Notes under the pieces: model-generated
What the model saw: the letters and a program-made list of their open reading frames with translations, nothing else
Database searches by the model: none
What the model was told of the DNA's origin: nothing
Position numbers and translations under genes: made by a program
Assembly: GCA_964423615.1 (NCBI GenBank)
Contig: CAYRFQ010000009.1
Coordinates: 62,001 to 126,000, forward strand
Length of the DNA stretch: 64,000 nucleotides
Direction: 5' to 3'
Source: CAYRFQ01 sp964423615
Lineage (GTDB): Bacteria > Planctomycetota > Planctomycetia > Gemmatales > Gemmataceae
Part shown: one piece after another, positions 35,902 to 43,979 of the stretch
Numbering within the stretch: position 1 is the stretch's first letter
Layout of the letters: every line of letters starts with the position of its first letter

Positions 35902-36094
35902 GGAAAGGTACCTTGCGGTAATCGGGACGACATCGAAGCGCGGGGAAGTTTCACCGAACCTCGACACATCGATGTCCAGAACCAAGATGAATAAGTGTGA
36001 GTTGCTTGGTTATACGAACGATAAGGTTGCATTTCCTGGCGGGAGACGAGCGCCGCCGACGATTATTCGCTCGCACTCCCCACGTTACGACAAC

Positions 36095-36850
36095 TTAGGC
36101 CGCTAGTTGAAGCGGTTGAGCATGACGAATGCAGGCCTGGATGAAGCATTCGAACAATTGCATGTCCAGTGCGGTTGCGGTGTCTGACTCGGGATGCCAC
36201 TGCACGCCGAGGCAAAACCAAGTCGGATCGTCGAGTTCTATGGCTTCGATCACGCCATCGGGAGCCTTGGCGCCAACTCGCCACTTGGGAGCTACCTGAT
36301 TCACGGCTTGGTGGTGGTGACTGTTGACGCGGAGTTCTCCGCCGCCATAGATATCGTCCAGGCGTGTATTGGCTTCGATGGTCACGAGGTGGCGATGAGG
36401 ACCTTCTTCGTAGGGGTCGACGTGGGGCATCGCACGGGGTAGGTCTTCGGGTAGGTGAAGATAGAGTGTCCCTCCAAAGGCGATGTTGAGCTGTTGCATT
36501 CCAAGGCCGATCCCGAGGGTTGGTAACTCTCGCTCTCTCAGGGCTTGGATGAGGGTCTTGTCGTTGGTCTCACGTCGCTCGGGCATGCGTTCGGTGGCTG
36601 CATGCTGGGGCTGCCCAAATCGTCGCGGATCCATGTCGAGCCCGCCCGTCAAGATGAACCCATCGACGCGATCGAGAAACGCATTGATCTCCGGCTCGGC
36701 ATTGATCGGCGGCATCACTACGGGCAAGCCACCTGCTGCGAGGACGGCATCGTAATACCCTTCGTCAAGAATGATGCGACCCTGTTTGGTCTTGGTTGGT
36801 GCCGTGTAGTCCGGATTGATGCCGATGACCGGACGCGTCTGTTGCCCCAT
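36095..36850 (-). CDS. PuuD-like class I glutamine amidotransferase fold, nucleophile Cys replaced by Gly
   Basis: A 251-residue protein of the gamma-glutamyl-GABA hydrolase / peptidase C26 family. Recognisable elements: PVIGINPDY at the start, DGFILTGGLDMDPRRFG (oxyanion region), the nucleophile-elbow segment LGIGLGMQQLNIAFGG, and GVQWHPESD carrying the His and Glu of the triad. Family members have GICRGMQ at the elbow; here Gly115 stands where the Cys should be, read directly as GGC in GGGATCGGCCTTGGA. Start ATG 36850 has GGAGGAAG just upstream. Either the protein has lost hydrolase activity and acts as a binding or regulatory protein, or it uses other chemistry. Without the Cys, calling it a hydrolase would be unsafe. 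Confidence 0.8.
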   Translation of the reverse strand: MGQQTRPVIGINPDYTAPTKTKQGRIILDEGYYDAVLAAGGLPVVMPPINAEPEINAFLDRVDGFILTGGLDMDPRRFGQPQHAATERMPERRETNDKTLIQALRERELPTLGIGLGMQQLNIAFGGTLYLHLPEDLPRAMPHVDPYEEGPHRHLVTIEANTRLDDIYGGGELRVNSHHHQAVNQVAPKWRVGAKAPDGVIEAIELDDPTWFCLGVQWHPESDTATALDMQLFECFIQACIRHAQPLQLAA

Positions 36851-37108
36851 TCTCTTCCTCCGTGATTGACTAACTTGGGAATTTCCGTTTTCCCATGTTG
36901 GCATGAAAGTAGGTAATGCCAGGGACTTGTGATCCCGACTCGTATCAAAGCGCGGCGGACTATAATGATTCTACTCCGAATCGAGCAAGGCCAAAGTGAT
37001 CGGGGTTTTGGTCTGGTTTTCGGATTCGTCGATTGTGTGCGGAGTTAGTGGACACTAGTCCAAACAGGTAGGGAGAGGATGCTCTTGGTTACGGATTATG
37101 GAATTGCT

Positions 37109-38206
37109 CTAGCAGATGCGTGGAAGTTGTTCGCCGGTCAATAGCGGAACCATTCGTTCCCCACCGACAAGAGATTTGATGGTCACGATTGTTGGGTGGT
37201 TCTCCACAACGGAGCCGATGATGGCCGCGTTTGTTCCCAATGGGTGACTCCGCATGGTCGCCAACAAGGCGTCGGCATCCTCCGGGGCAACGATGGCGAG
37301 CAACTTTCCCTCGTTGGCAACGTAGAGCGGGTCGAGGCCGAGCATCTCACAAGCTCCTCGAACTTCTTGGCGGATGGGTAGAGCCGCCTCGGAGATTTCG
37401 ATACCGACTTTGGAGGCCGTCGCGAGTTCGTTGAGTGCGCTGGAGACCCCACCACGAGTTGGGTCCCGCATCCAGCGAATGGAGGCACATGCGTCGAGCA
37501 TCACTCGGGTTAAGTCGGCAAGGGAGGCTGTGTCGCTTTCCAGGACGGTTTCGAATTCGAGGCCCTCACGAACGGACATGATGGCGATGCCGTGATCTCC
37601 GATGGTTCCCGAGACGAGAATCTTGTCACCTGGCTTGGCAGCACGGACGGAGAGGGTTTGGCTGGCGTATCTGACGCCGAGTCCGGTTGTTGTGATGAAA
37701 ACCTGATCTCCTTTGCCGCGATCGACGACTTTGGTGTCGCCAGTGACGAGTTTTACGTTCGCTTCTAGGCAAGCCTCTTGCATGGATTGGACGATTCGGC
37801 GAAGATCTTCGATCGCCAAGCCTTCTTCCAAAATGAAGGCTGCGGAGAGGAACAAGGGCTTGGCCCCACCGACGGCCAAATCGTTTACCGTCCCGTGTAC
37901 GGCCAAACGGCCAATGTCTCCACCTGGAAAAAACAGCGGCCGGACGACGAACGAATCGGTTGTGAACGCCAGGTCGGGGGGTTGTTGGGAATCTGCATTG
38001 GTGTTAGGAGGAAGTGTGAGCGTTGCCTGATCTTCGAGGGCGGCCAAGACTTCGTTGTCGAAAGCGGGCAGAAAGAGTTTATTAATCAACTCGGTGGTCA
38101 ACCAGCCACCGCTTCCGTGTCCCAGGGTGATTTGGTCGTGGTGCATTTTGGGCAACGGACACCCAGCGAGCCAACTGGGCGTCGAATTCTCCTTTGGGCC
38201 AGTCAT
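37109..38206 (-). CDS. hypE: HypE, hydrogenase maturation carbamoyl dehydratase
   Basis: HypE converts the carbamoyl group placed on its C-terminal Cys by HypF into a thiocyanate, the source of the CN ligands of NiFe hydrogenase. The 365 residues show the family: ITLGHGSGGWLTTELI, FTTDSFVVRPLFFPGGDIGRLAVHGTVNDLAVGGA, LVTGDTKVV, MRDPTRGGVSSALNELA, and the ending LPRIC with the acceptor Cys as last residue. No hypA-D, hypF or hydrogenase structural gene is present in the window. It is probably functional given the intact C-terminus; partners must be encoded elsewhere. A 156-base intergenic region separates it from the divergent VOC gene. Confidence 0.93.
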   Translation of the reverse strand: MTGPKENSTPSWLAGCPLPKMHHDQITLGHGSGGWLTTELINKLFLPAFDNEVLAALEDQATLTLPPNTNADSQQPPDLAFTTDSFVVRPLFFPGGDIGRLAVHGTVNDLAVGGAKPLFLSAAFILEEGLAIEDLRRIVQSMQEACLEANVKLVTGDTKVVDRGKGDQVFITTTGLGVRYASQTLSVRAAKPGDKILVSGTIGDHGIAIMSVREGLEFETVLESDTASLADLTRVMLDACASIRWMRDPTRGGVSSALNELATASKVGIEISEAALPIRQEVRGACEMLGLDPLYVANEGKLLAIVAPEDADALLATMRSHPLGTNAAIIGSVVENHPTIVTIKSLVGGERMVPLLTGEQLPRIC

Positions 38207-38362
38207 GAATTCTCTCAGCCTTGTAATGTCTTAGGTTCCGAACTTGGGGAATAGGAGTGCGTTTCGCCACGTTTTTCGTTTTCGGAAAGGCTCGATAATT
38301 TCTGGCCCGATCGTGCACGAAAACTGATCGGACGAAACCCACCAAGCCCACAGGAGTTTATC

Positions 38363-38773
38363 ATGCCCCCCATCCTGAGAGTCGTCGAAATTGGGATTTA
38401 TGTTGACGACTTGGAGAAAACAGAGGAATTCTATCACACAATCCTGGGTTTACCAGTTGTCGCCAGGGCCCCGGAACGACACGTCTTTTTTCAAGTTGGC
38501 GACGGTTGCGTCCTTCTCGCGTTTTTGCCGGATGCGACGCTGCCAGGAGACACACTGCCGTCACACGGGGCTCGCGGGGCAGGACATTTCGCGTTGGGGA
38601 TTCCGAAAGAATCGCTGGATGGGTGGCGAACCCATCTGGATCAACACAGCATCGAGATCGAGCAAGAGGTCGACTGGCCGCCGGGAGGGAAGTCCCTTTA
38701 CTTCCGAGACCCTTCCAACAATTCGGTCGAATTGATTACCCCTGGAGTCTGGGAATTGCCGTCTGGCTGGTGA
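38363..38773 (+). CDS. VOC superfamily (glyoxalase/dioxygenase-like) protein
   Basis: A single-module-pair vicinal oxygen chelate protein of 136 residues. It begins with RVVEIGIYVDDLEKTEEFYHTILGL, typical of the first beta-alpha-beta-beta-beta module. The second module contains GAGHFALGIPKESLDGW (His), and the C-terminal strand reads KSLYFRDPSNNSVELITPG, with a Glu at the usual metal position. Substrate is unknown; relatives include glyoxalase I, fosfomycin-resistance proteins and extradiol dioxygenases. ATG 38363 has AGGAG nine bases upstream. Convergent with the response-regulator gene downstream. Confidence 0.85.
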   Translation: MPPILRVVEIGIYVDDLEKTEEFYHTILGLPVVARAPERHVFFQVGDGCVLLAFLPDATLPGDTLPSHGARGAGHFALGIPKESLDGWRTHLDQHSIEIEQEVDWPPGGKSLYFRDPSNNSVELITPGVWELPSGW

Positions 38774-38813
38774 AAGAAGACTCGGGAGAAGGTACACTTG
38801 AACTGTTTGAAGG

Positions 38814-39197
38814 TCACTCCGTCTCCAACAACGAAATGACTGTGTTGATGAAATTTTGCTTGGTCAAGTTCTCTTTCGTAAGGAAACGATTTGCTCCAAG
38901 CCCGATCAATTCCTCTTGCAACTGTGTCTGCATGACTCCCGAGAGAACGAGTATCGGTACGGTCTTGTTTTGTGTTCTGAATTGCTGAATGCATTTCCGG
39001 CCATCGGTTTCGTCGAGATAATAGTCAAGGATCACAAGATCGAATTTCTGTTGGTCGAACGCGTCCAAGGCTTCCTGTTCGTTTTTGGCGTGAGTCACCT
39101 CGAAGAGATAACCATCCAACTTCGTCAAGTGAAACTGGATAACCTTATGTTGCATCACGTCATCTTCGACGTGAAGTAGGTGAATTGTGCGCGACAT
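38814..39197 (-). CDS. Single-domain response regulator
   Basis: A 127-residue CheY-like receiver with no output domain. The acidic pocket lies near the N-terminus (HLLHVEDDVMQ), the phosphoacceptor Asp in DLVILDYYLDE, the conserved Ser in VLVLSGV, and the Lys in FLTKENL. It would pass a phosphate between a histidine kinase and a target protein rather than bind DNA. No kinase gene is adjacent. ATG 39197 starts the domain directly; an earlier in-frame start would add 22 residues. Two imperfect 29-base direct repeats lie 35-107 bases upstream. Confidence 0.88.
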   Translation of the reverse strand: MSRTIHLLHVEDDVMQHKVIQFHLTKLDGYLFEVTHAKNEQEALDAFDQQKFDLVILDYYLDETDGRKCIQQFRTQNKTVPILVLSGVMQTQLQEELIGLGANRFLTKENLTKQNFINTVISLLETE

Positions 39198-39231
39198 TGG
39201 TGAAACTTCACTTTCACAAGTATTGTTTTGG

Positions 39232-39304
39232 TCGTGCTTACTCCGACAGGTCGTCGCAGTCACTCGCGGTTTCGTTCGTGCTTGGTCCGACAGGTCGTCG
39301 CAAT
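39232..39304. repeat. Two 29-base direct repeats upstream of the response regulator
   Basis: Copies at 39232-39260 and 39276-39304 share TCGTGCTT, then TCCGACAGGTCGTCGCA, with three differences; period 44 bases. They lie just upstream of the start of the minus-strand response-regulator gene and could be tandem regulator sites or a young duplication. Confidence 0.6.
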
Positions 39305-39593
39305 CGGTTTTTGAACGACCAGAGGGGGTTCCTGCACATACGTCTTGATCTGGGAGTGCCTCGCAACATCTACACTACTACTATACAATGTACGGATGGG
39401 TGGCCACGGAATGGGGTTTGGGCAAGTACCTGGCCATCATGGCGATGGGACTGTGAGTTCCGCCTTGGAACGCAAAATAAATGAGTGTCCGTTTCGTGGG
39501 TGTACACGAGGGGCGGGCGGACGAATAAGAGTCGTGTTTGTGTTGGTTCTTTGGGTTCGGTGGGTTCACAACCATGGCTAGGATGTCTCGGCC

Positions 39594-39674
39594 CTCCGGG
39601 GCTGAGAATCGAAAGCAAGACACTTGTTGAGGCGACAAACCTCCGGGCTGAGAATCGAAAGCAGGACCCTTGTT
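39594..39674. repeat. Two 34-35-base direct repeats upstream of nadC
   Basis: Copies at 39594-39628 and 39641-39674 share CTCCGG, then GCTGAGAATCGAAAGCA, then GAC-CTTGTT, differing by one indel and about two substitutions. They end about 105 bases before the nadC start. Confidence 0.6.
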
Positions 39675-39778
39675 TATCCGAATATCCGCTGCGTGTACCT
39701 ACGACAGGCGGTCATTTACTGTTTATCTGGTTCGTCAGTCCGGGTAACTTTTAACAACTATCATGCGACTTTCCAACT

Positions 39779-40651
39779 ATGTGGACCGAAACCGAATCAT
39801 CCGCTGCCCAGAAACTCATCGACCTCGCTTTTCATGAAGATTTGGGAGATGTCGGGGACGTCACGAGCAATGCCGTCCTGACCGAGGAACTGCGAGGGGA
39901 GGGGATCTTTGTCGGCAGAAGTGCTGGCGTTGTGGCAGGACTTCCGCTGGTTACTCAGGTCTTCGCGACGATTTCGGATCGCGTGCAGATCACGCCTCTG
40001 GTGGAGGATGGAACGGTCATTTTCCCTGGTCAAGAACTGGCAACTATCGTTGGTCCGATGCGTACAATTTTGACCGGTGAACGAACGGCCTTGAACTTTT
40101 TGCAACGTCTCAGTGGGATTGCGACCAAAACAAGAGCCTACGTCGAAGCTGTTGGAGGAACCAAAGCCGTCGTCCTGGACACACGAAAGACGACTCCTGG
40201 TTGGCGAGTCCTGGAGAAATACGCCGTTCGATGTGGTGGTGGTAAGAATCACCGGATGGGTTTGTACGACGGCGTTTTGATCAAGGATAACCATCTCGCC
40301 GCGCTGGCTGACGATCAGGATCCGATCCGACAAGCTGTCGAAACGGCTCGTTCGGTGACGAGCAGTAGATTGCCCATTGAAATCGAAGTCGACAATCTCC
40401 GGCAATTCGAGTCGGCGTTGGGATGCCAGGCTGATATCGTTTTGCTCGATAATATGTCCACAGAGGACATGCGAGAGGCAGTTGAACTCCGCAACGAGAG
40501 GGCTCCGAACGTATTGTTGGAAGCGTCCGGTGGGATTACCCTGGAACGGATTCCGGAAATTGCAGCAACTGGGGTCGATCGAATCAGCATTGGAGCGCTG
40601 ACCCATTCGGCTGTCGCTTTGGATATTGGTTTGGATTATCGAACGTCATGA
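39779..40651 (+). CDS. nadC: Nicotinate-nucleotide (quinolinate) phosphoribosyltransferase
   Basis: Converts quinolinate and PRPP to nicotinate mononucleotide in de novo NAD synthesis. At 290 residues it has the family length. Key segments: FHEDLGDVGDVTSNAV near the start, LTGERTALNFLQRLSGIATKT, VVLDTRKTTPGWRVLEKYAVRCGGGKNHRMGLYDGVLIKDNH (the substrate-binding Arg/Lys/His block, given here as one region at about residues 132-170), EVDNLRQFE, VLLDNMS and LEASGGI. Start ATG 39779 fits the family N-terminus, although no good ribosome-binding site precedes it. Its last four bases (ATGA) overlap the start of birA, so the two are co-translated. Confidence 0.95.
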   Translation: MWTETESSAAQKLIDLAFHEDLGDVGDVTSNAVLTEELRGEGIFVGRSAGVVAGLPLVTQVFATISDRVQITPLVEDGTVIFPGQELATIVGPMRTILTGERTALNFLQRLSGIATKTRAYVEAVGGTKAVVLDTRKTTPGWRVLEKYAVRCGGGKNHRMGLYDGVLIKDNHLAALADDQDPIRQAVETARSVTSSRLPIEIEVDNLRQFESALGCQADIVLLDNMSTEDMREAVELRNERAPNVLLEASGGITLERIPEIAATGVDRISIGALTHSAVALDIGLDYRTS

Positions 40652-41454
40652 AACTGTTGAAAGAGTGGGAATCGTCTCAGGCCCATGTCGGGAAAAGAGT
40701 TTGCATCTATGACGACATGCCGAGTACGAACTCGCACTGTCTGGAACTGACAGACGATCCATCGAACCGCGGGCTTGTTGTGATTGCTCGATCCCAATCG
40801 GCGGGACGAGGGCAACATGGGCGTCATTGGCTCAGCGAACCAGGCATGGGCTTGTGGATGTCGACGCTTGTGGGTGCTCGTCCGGAATTGACCCGTCCCG
40901 TGATCCTCACGGCCTGGGCGGCGGTTTCGGTTTGTGAGGTGATTGCGAACGTCACGGAGTTGGATGCTTCGATTAAATGGCCCAACGATGTCTTGATCGA
41001 TGACCGGAAAGTGTGTGGGATTTTGATCGAGCAACGCGCGAAGGCATATCGCAAGGAACAAACCCACCCAGTTGTGGTCGGTATTGGTTGGAACTTGAAC
41101 CAGACGCAAGGGATGTTCGACGAGTCGAATCTTCCGTTCGCGGGTTCTCTCTACACGTTGACCGGGCGCAGCTATGGACTGGAATCGATGGCTCGTGAAC
41201 TCATTTCCGTTCTCGACCGTAATTATGGACAGTTGGCGGCTGGGCATCTTGAGTTGCTCGAACGGCAATGGAGCGATCGTCTTGGGCTTGTCGGTCGATC
41301 AGTTCAGGTCGAAGGGAACGACCAAACCTTCAACGGGCGATTACTGGAGTTGAGTTTTGACGGAATCATGATCGAAAGCGAGAATCCCTCCATTCCGGGG
41401 TCTATCATTGCCCCGGAGAACGTACGCCACATCTGGAAAGCTCCGACACTTTGA
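40648..41454 (+). CDS. birA: Biotin--[acetyl-CoA-carboxylase] ligase (no DNA-binding domain)
   Basis: Activates biotin to biotinyl-AMP and attaches it to the carboxyl-carrier protein. The catalytic core has the biotin-loop GRGQHGRHW, followed by IKWPNDVLIDDRKVCGILIEQ and VVGIGWNLNQ, then a small C-terminal SH3-like domain. At 268 residues it lacks the N-terminal helix-turn-helix of E. coli BirA, so it is a monofunctional ligase that cannot itself repress the bioB-bioF genes found at 46.8-48.8 kb. Overlaps nadC by four bases; coupling of NAD and biotin genes is operonic rather than biochemical. Confidence 0.93.
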   Translation: MKLLKEWESSQAHVGKRVCIYDDMPSTNSHCLELTDDPSNRGLVVIARSQSAGRGQHGRHWLSEPGMGLWMSTLVGARPELTRPVILTAWAAVSVCEVIANVTELDASIKWPNDVLIDDRKVCGILIEQRAKAYRKEQTHPVVVGIGWNLNQTQGMFDESNLPFAGSLYTLTGRSYGLESMARELISVLDRNYGQLAAGHLELLERQWSDRLGLVGRSVQVEGNDQTFNGRLLELSFDGIMIESENPSIPGSIIAPENVRHIWKAPTL

Positions 41455-41797
41455 GCTTCCGAGCCAACGTCGGAGCGACGTCGCGGCAATTTCCTGTTGC
41501 AGCTTCTTTGGAACATAGTTCGCGGAAAAAAGAAAAAAAGAAATTCGCACATTTTTGCGCAAGTTACTTCGTTTGTCCCGTTCAACGGTTGATTGGGAAC
41601 ACGAGTCTTTACTTCACTGGTAAGACTGTCATCCGCCTGTCAGCGATCGGGCAGAGCGTGGGAGGGTTATGTATACACCATCGGGTGGTGTGTAATGTTC
41701 CCTGCCTCGGACGCCACCTTTTTGCGCTCGGTCTTGTCGTTGGCAGGAAGATGACGCTTGCCTTTCATTGTTTTCGGCACCAACTCTTCCCCATAAA
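41455..41797 (+). ncRNA. Possible structured RNA or long 3' UTR after birA
   Basis: About 345 bases without a credible gene lie between the birA stop and a strong intrinsic terminator. Inside is a nine-pair hairpin (41672-41680 with 41686-41694, loop TCGGG) and a TTCCCTGCC/GGCAGGAA pairing around 41704-41748. The terminator placement suggests that this stretch is transcribed, either as a separate RNA or as a long birA 3' UTR. Signature sequences of tmRNA, RNase P RNA and SRP RNA were looked for and not seen. Confidence 0.3.
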
Positions 41798-41835
41798 GGA
41801 ACGCTCGGCGGCGGTCGTCGGGCGTTTCTTTTTTT
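41795..41835 (+). terminator. Rho-independent terminator
   Basis: AAAGGAACGC (41795-41804) pairs with GCGTTTCTTT (41822-41831), and inside it TCGGCG pairs with CGTCGG, giving a stem of about 16 pairs, with a T run through 41835. Acts on the plus strand, 340 bases beyond birA. Confidence 0.75.
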
Positions 41836-41995
41836 ATTCGCGGAGTCAAAGGCTGCGGAGAGAAAGAAAAGGATAAATGGTGTGCGATCCGCTCATTATA
41901 CCCAGGAAGAACCCAATACGACCCGGCAAGCTTCGCCTGTCCGTGATAGAGTCCAGGCGGTTCCATTCGCTTTCATTGAGCAATGTGTGGGTTGA

Positions 41996-42067
41996 GTAGC
42001 AGGCAAGTGGAGTGTGCGGTGGCCAGACCCAAGAAGGAGCAGACGGCACACTGAGTCTGCCTGCTAC
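41996..42067. repeat. Large inverted repeat, pair of REP-like palindromic units
   Basis: GTAGCAGGCA (41996-42005) pairs with TGCCTGCTAC (42058-42067), and AGTGTGC (42011-42017) with GCACACT (42046-42052), separated by a five-by-five internal loop. The right half also folds alone (GCAGAC/GTCTGC). It can be read as two inverted copies of one unit, CGCACACT...TGCCTGCTAC, a pattern that resembles intergenic repeats I recall from other planctomycetes. T6 follows at 42071 on the plus strand, so it may also terminate transcripts between the convergent birA and ahcY genes. Confidence 0.55.
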
Positions 42068-42106
42068 AGTGATTTTTTCCCGTGCAGTTCTCGTCTCAAT
42101 GACAGC

Positions 42107-43552
42107 TTAGTAGCGGTATTCCTCGGGCTTGTATGGGCCTTCTTGCTTGACTCCGATGTAGCTGGCTTGTTTATCGTTCAGCACAGTGAGCTTTGCACCG
42201 AGCTGTTCAAGATGTAGCCGAGCTACTTCTTCGTCGAGTTCCTTGGGCAGTAGGAATACTTGCTTGTCCATCGACTGACCGTCTTTGAAGAGCTTGATCT
42301 GGGCGAGAGTTTGGTTCGCGAACGAGTTACTCATGACGAAGCTCGGGTGACCAGTTGCACATCCGAGGTTGACGAGTCGCCCTTTGGCCAAGATGATGAC
42401 TCGCTTGCCGTCGGGCCAGATGACGTGATCGACCTGGGGCTTGATCTCTTCCCACTCGAGGTCTTCCATGGATTCGATTTGGATTTCGCTATCGAAGTGA
42501 CCAATGTTGCACACGATGGAGTTGTGCTTCATTTTTTCCATGTGCTCGCGGGTGATTACGTCGACGTTGCCGGTCGTGGTGACGAAGATGTCGCCCCACT
42601 CGCAGGCTTCTTCCATGGTCACGACTTGGAAACCTTCCATGCACGCCTGGAGGGCGCAAATTGGGTCGATTTCTGTGACAAAAACGGTCGCTCCAGAACC
42701 CCGAAAAGCTTGAGCACAGCCCTTACCGACGTCGCCATATCCGCAAACGATGGCTTTTTTCCCGCTGATCATGACATCGGTCGCTCGCTTGATGCCGTCG
42801 ATGAGGCTCTCGCGGCAACCGTAGAGGTTGTCGAACTTACTTTTCGTGACACAGTCGTTAACGTTGATGGCGGGAAACCGGAGTTTGCCTTCCTTTGCCA
42901 TGTCGCGCAATCGGTGAACGCCAGTGGTTGTTTCTTCCGAAACGCCGATGATTTTCTCGGCCACACGGCTGTAGAAGGTCGGATCGCTGGCTAGCTTGTT
43001 CTTGATCGAAGCGAGCAAGACGGCTTCTTCTTTGGAACCCGGCTCACGGTCCAAGATCTTCGGGTCTTTCTCGGCATCACACCCAAGGTGAACAAGGAGT
43101 GTTGCGTCGCCGCCGTCGTCGAGAATCATGTTTGGCTCGCCGCCATCGTGCCACTCAAGAATGCGATGGGTGTATTGCCAGTATTCTTCGAGCGTTTCGC
43201 CCTTGACGGCGAAGACAGGTGTTCCTTCTGCTGCGATGGCTGCAGCGGCATGGTCCTGGGTCGAGAAGATGTTACAGCTGGCCCACCGAACTTCGGCACC
43301 GAGGGCCTGGAGGGTTTCGATGAGGACGGCCGTTTGGATGGTCATGTGCAGGCTACCGGCGATTCGGGCTCCTTTGAGCGGCTGCTCGGGAGCGTACTTT
43401 TTCCGAATGGCCATTAGCCCAGGCATTTCGTGTTCGGCGATGGCAATTTCGCGACGGCCCCATTCGGCCAGACTCATGTCGGCGACGACGAAGTCTCCTT
43501 CGTTCGATCCATGTTGCTCAGCGACTTGCGGGTTTTTGGACAAAACGGTCAT
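42107..43552 (-). CDS. ahcY: S-adenosylhomocysteine hydrolase
   Basis: Hydrolyses S-adenosylhomocysteine to adenosine and homocysteine, clearing the by-product of methyl transfer. Clear signatures: ADMSLAEWGRREIAIAEHEMPGLM, ARIAGSLHMTIQTAVLIETL, CNIFSTQDHAAAAIA, NVNDCVTKSKFDNLYGCRES, VCGYGDVGKGCAQAFRG (NAD-binding loop), VCNIGHFDSEI, and the C-terminal PYKPEEYRY with the NAD-contacting Lys and Tyr. Start ATG 43552 (MTVLSKNPQ); the frame continues upstream another 27 codons that look non-coding. No SAH-riboswitch-like structure was recognised in the leader. Single gene on the minus strand. Confidence 0.97.
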   Translation of the reverse strand: MTVLSKNPQVAEQHGSNEGDFVVADMSLAEWGRREIAIAEHEMPGLMAIRKKYAPEQPLKGARIAGSLHMTIQTAVLIETLQALGAEVRWASCNIFSTQDHAAAAIAAEGTPVFAVKGETLEEYWQYTHRILEWHDGGEPNMILDDGGDATLLVHLGCDAEKDPKILDREPGSKEEAVLLASIKNKLASDPTFYSRVAEKIIGVSEETTTGVHRLRDMAKEGKLRFPAINVNDCVTKSKFDNLYGCRESLIDGIKRATDVMISGKKAIVCGYGDVGKGCAQAFRGSGATVFVTEIDPICALQACMEGFQVVTMEEACEWGDIFVTTTGNVDVITREHMEKMKHNSIVCNIGHFDSEIQIESMEDLEWEEIKPQVDHVIWPDGKRVIILAKGRLVNLGCATGHPSFVMSNSFANQTLAQIKLFKDGQSMDKQVFLLPKELDEEVARLHLEQLGAKLTVLNDKQASYIGVKQEGPYKPEEYRY

Positions 43553-43979
43553 AGGGATTGTCTCCTGAAAATACGGCCTGCTTCGCACGTCCACAAACAG
43601 ACCAGCAAGCCAAAACAGTTTAAATACGGTCATCGAGGCCGACCCTCGACGGATCAGAAATTCCCGAAGGATTGGGTAAGGAGATTACATCGTGGGGATG
43701 ATGTTGATCGGCAACTTGGCACGTCGTCAATGTTCCGCGATCTCGCAAGGTGGGCAAGAAAAGTCCGCAAAAACATTCTCGAGCGACGACCCTACCCCAA
43801 ATATGTTAGGAAACGGTGACAAAGATGACCAGGTGGCCCGAAAGTCGCAGGCTGTCTGGAGTGCTGTAAGCGAACCCATCTTGATCGATTTTCTGCAAAC
43901 GAGTTATAACCGGTTGTTAAGGCTTTTCCGATGGAACGAACCCCGGAACGCCAAATCTCTCGAGCAGGAGGCTGAAGCG
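43553..43979. other. 427-base divergent intergenic region, ahcY / secreted protein
   Basis: Holds the divergent promoters of ahcY and the secreted-protein gene. A short hairpin TCGAGG/CCTCGA (43633-43649) lies about 81 bases before ahcY on its leader side. The plus-strand frame of the secreted protein stays open through part of this region but has no signal peptide or good start until 43980. Confidence 0.45.

Larger units (their letters stand above)
39198..39778. other. 581-base non-coding region between response regulator and nadC
   Basis: Contains no convincing gene; short open frames lack protein-like composition. It carries two separate pairs of direct repeats (39232-39304 and 39594-39674) with similar periods (44 and 47 bases) but unrelated units. 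The nadC and response-regulator promoters must lie here, but no clear -35/-10 pair stands out. Confidence 0.5.

Noticed and set aside
39232..39674. Short repeats suggestive of a CRISPR array
   Set aside because: Two unrelated pairs only, with differences within the units and 13-16-base gaps; no array and no cas genes.
41455..41835. tmRNA, RNase P RNA or SRP RNA after birA
   Set aside because: None of their invariant sequences (tRNA-like 3' end, RNase P core, SRP GGAAG-type loop) is present; kept only as an unassigned candidate RNA.
42260..42994. 244-codon plus-strand frame
   Set aside because: Shadow of ahcY, which is unmistakable on the other strand.
43553..43690. Possible SAH riboswitch in the ahcY leader
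   Set aside because: Looked for the conserved SAH-aptamer core and pseudoknot pattern upstream of 43552; only a short TCGAGG/CCTCGA hairpin is present.
43692..43979. N-terminal extension of the secreted helical protein
   Set aside because: The frame is open, but the signal peptide and AGGAGG site place the start at 43980; the upstream codons look random.
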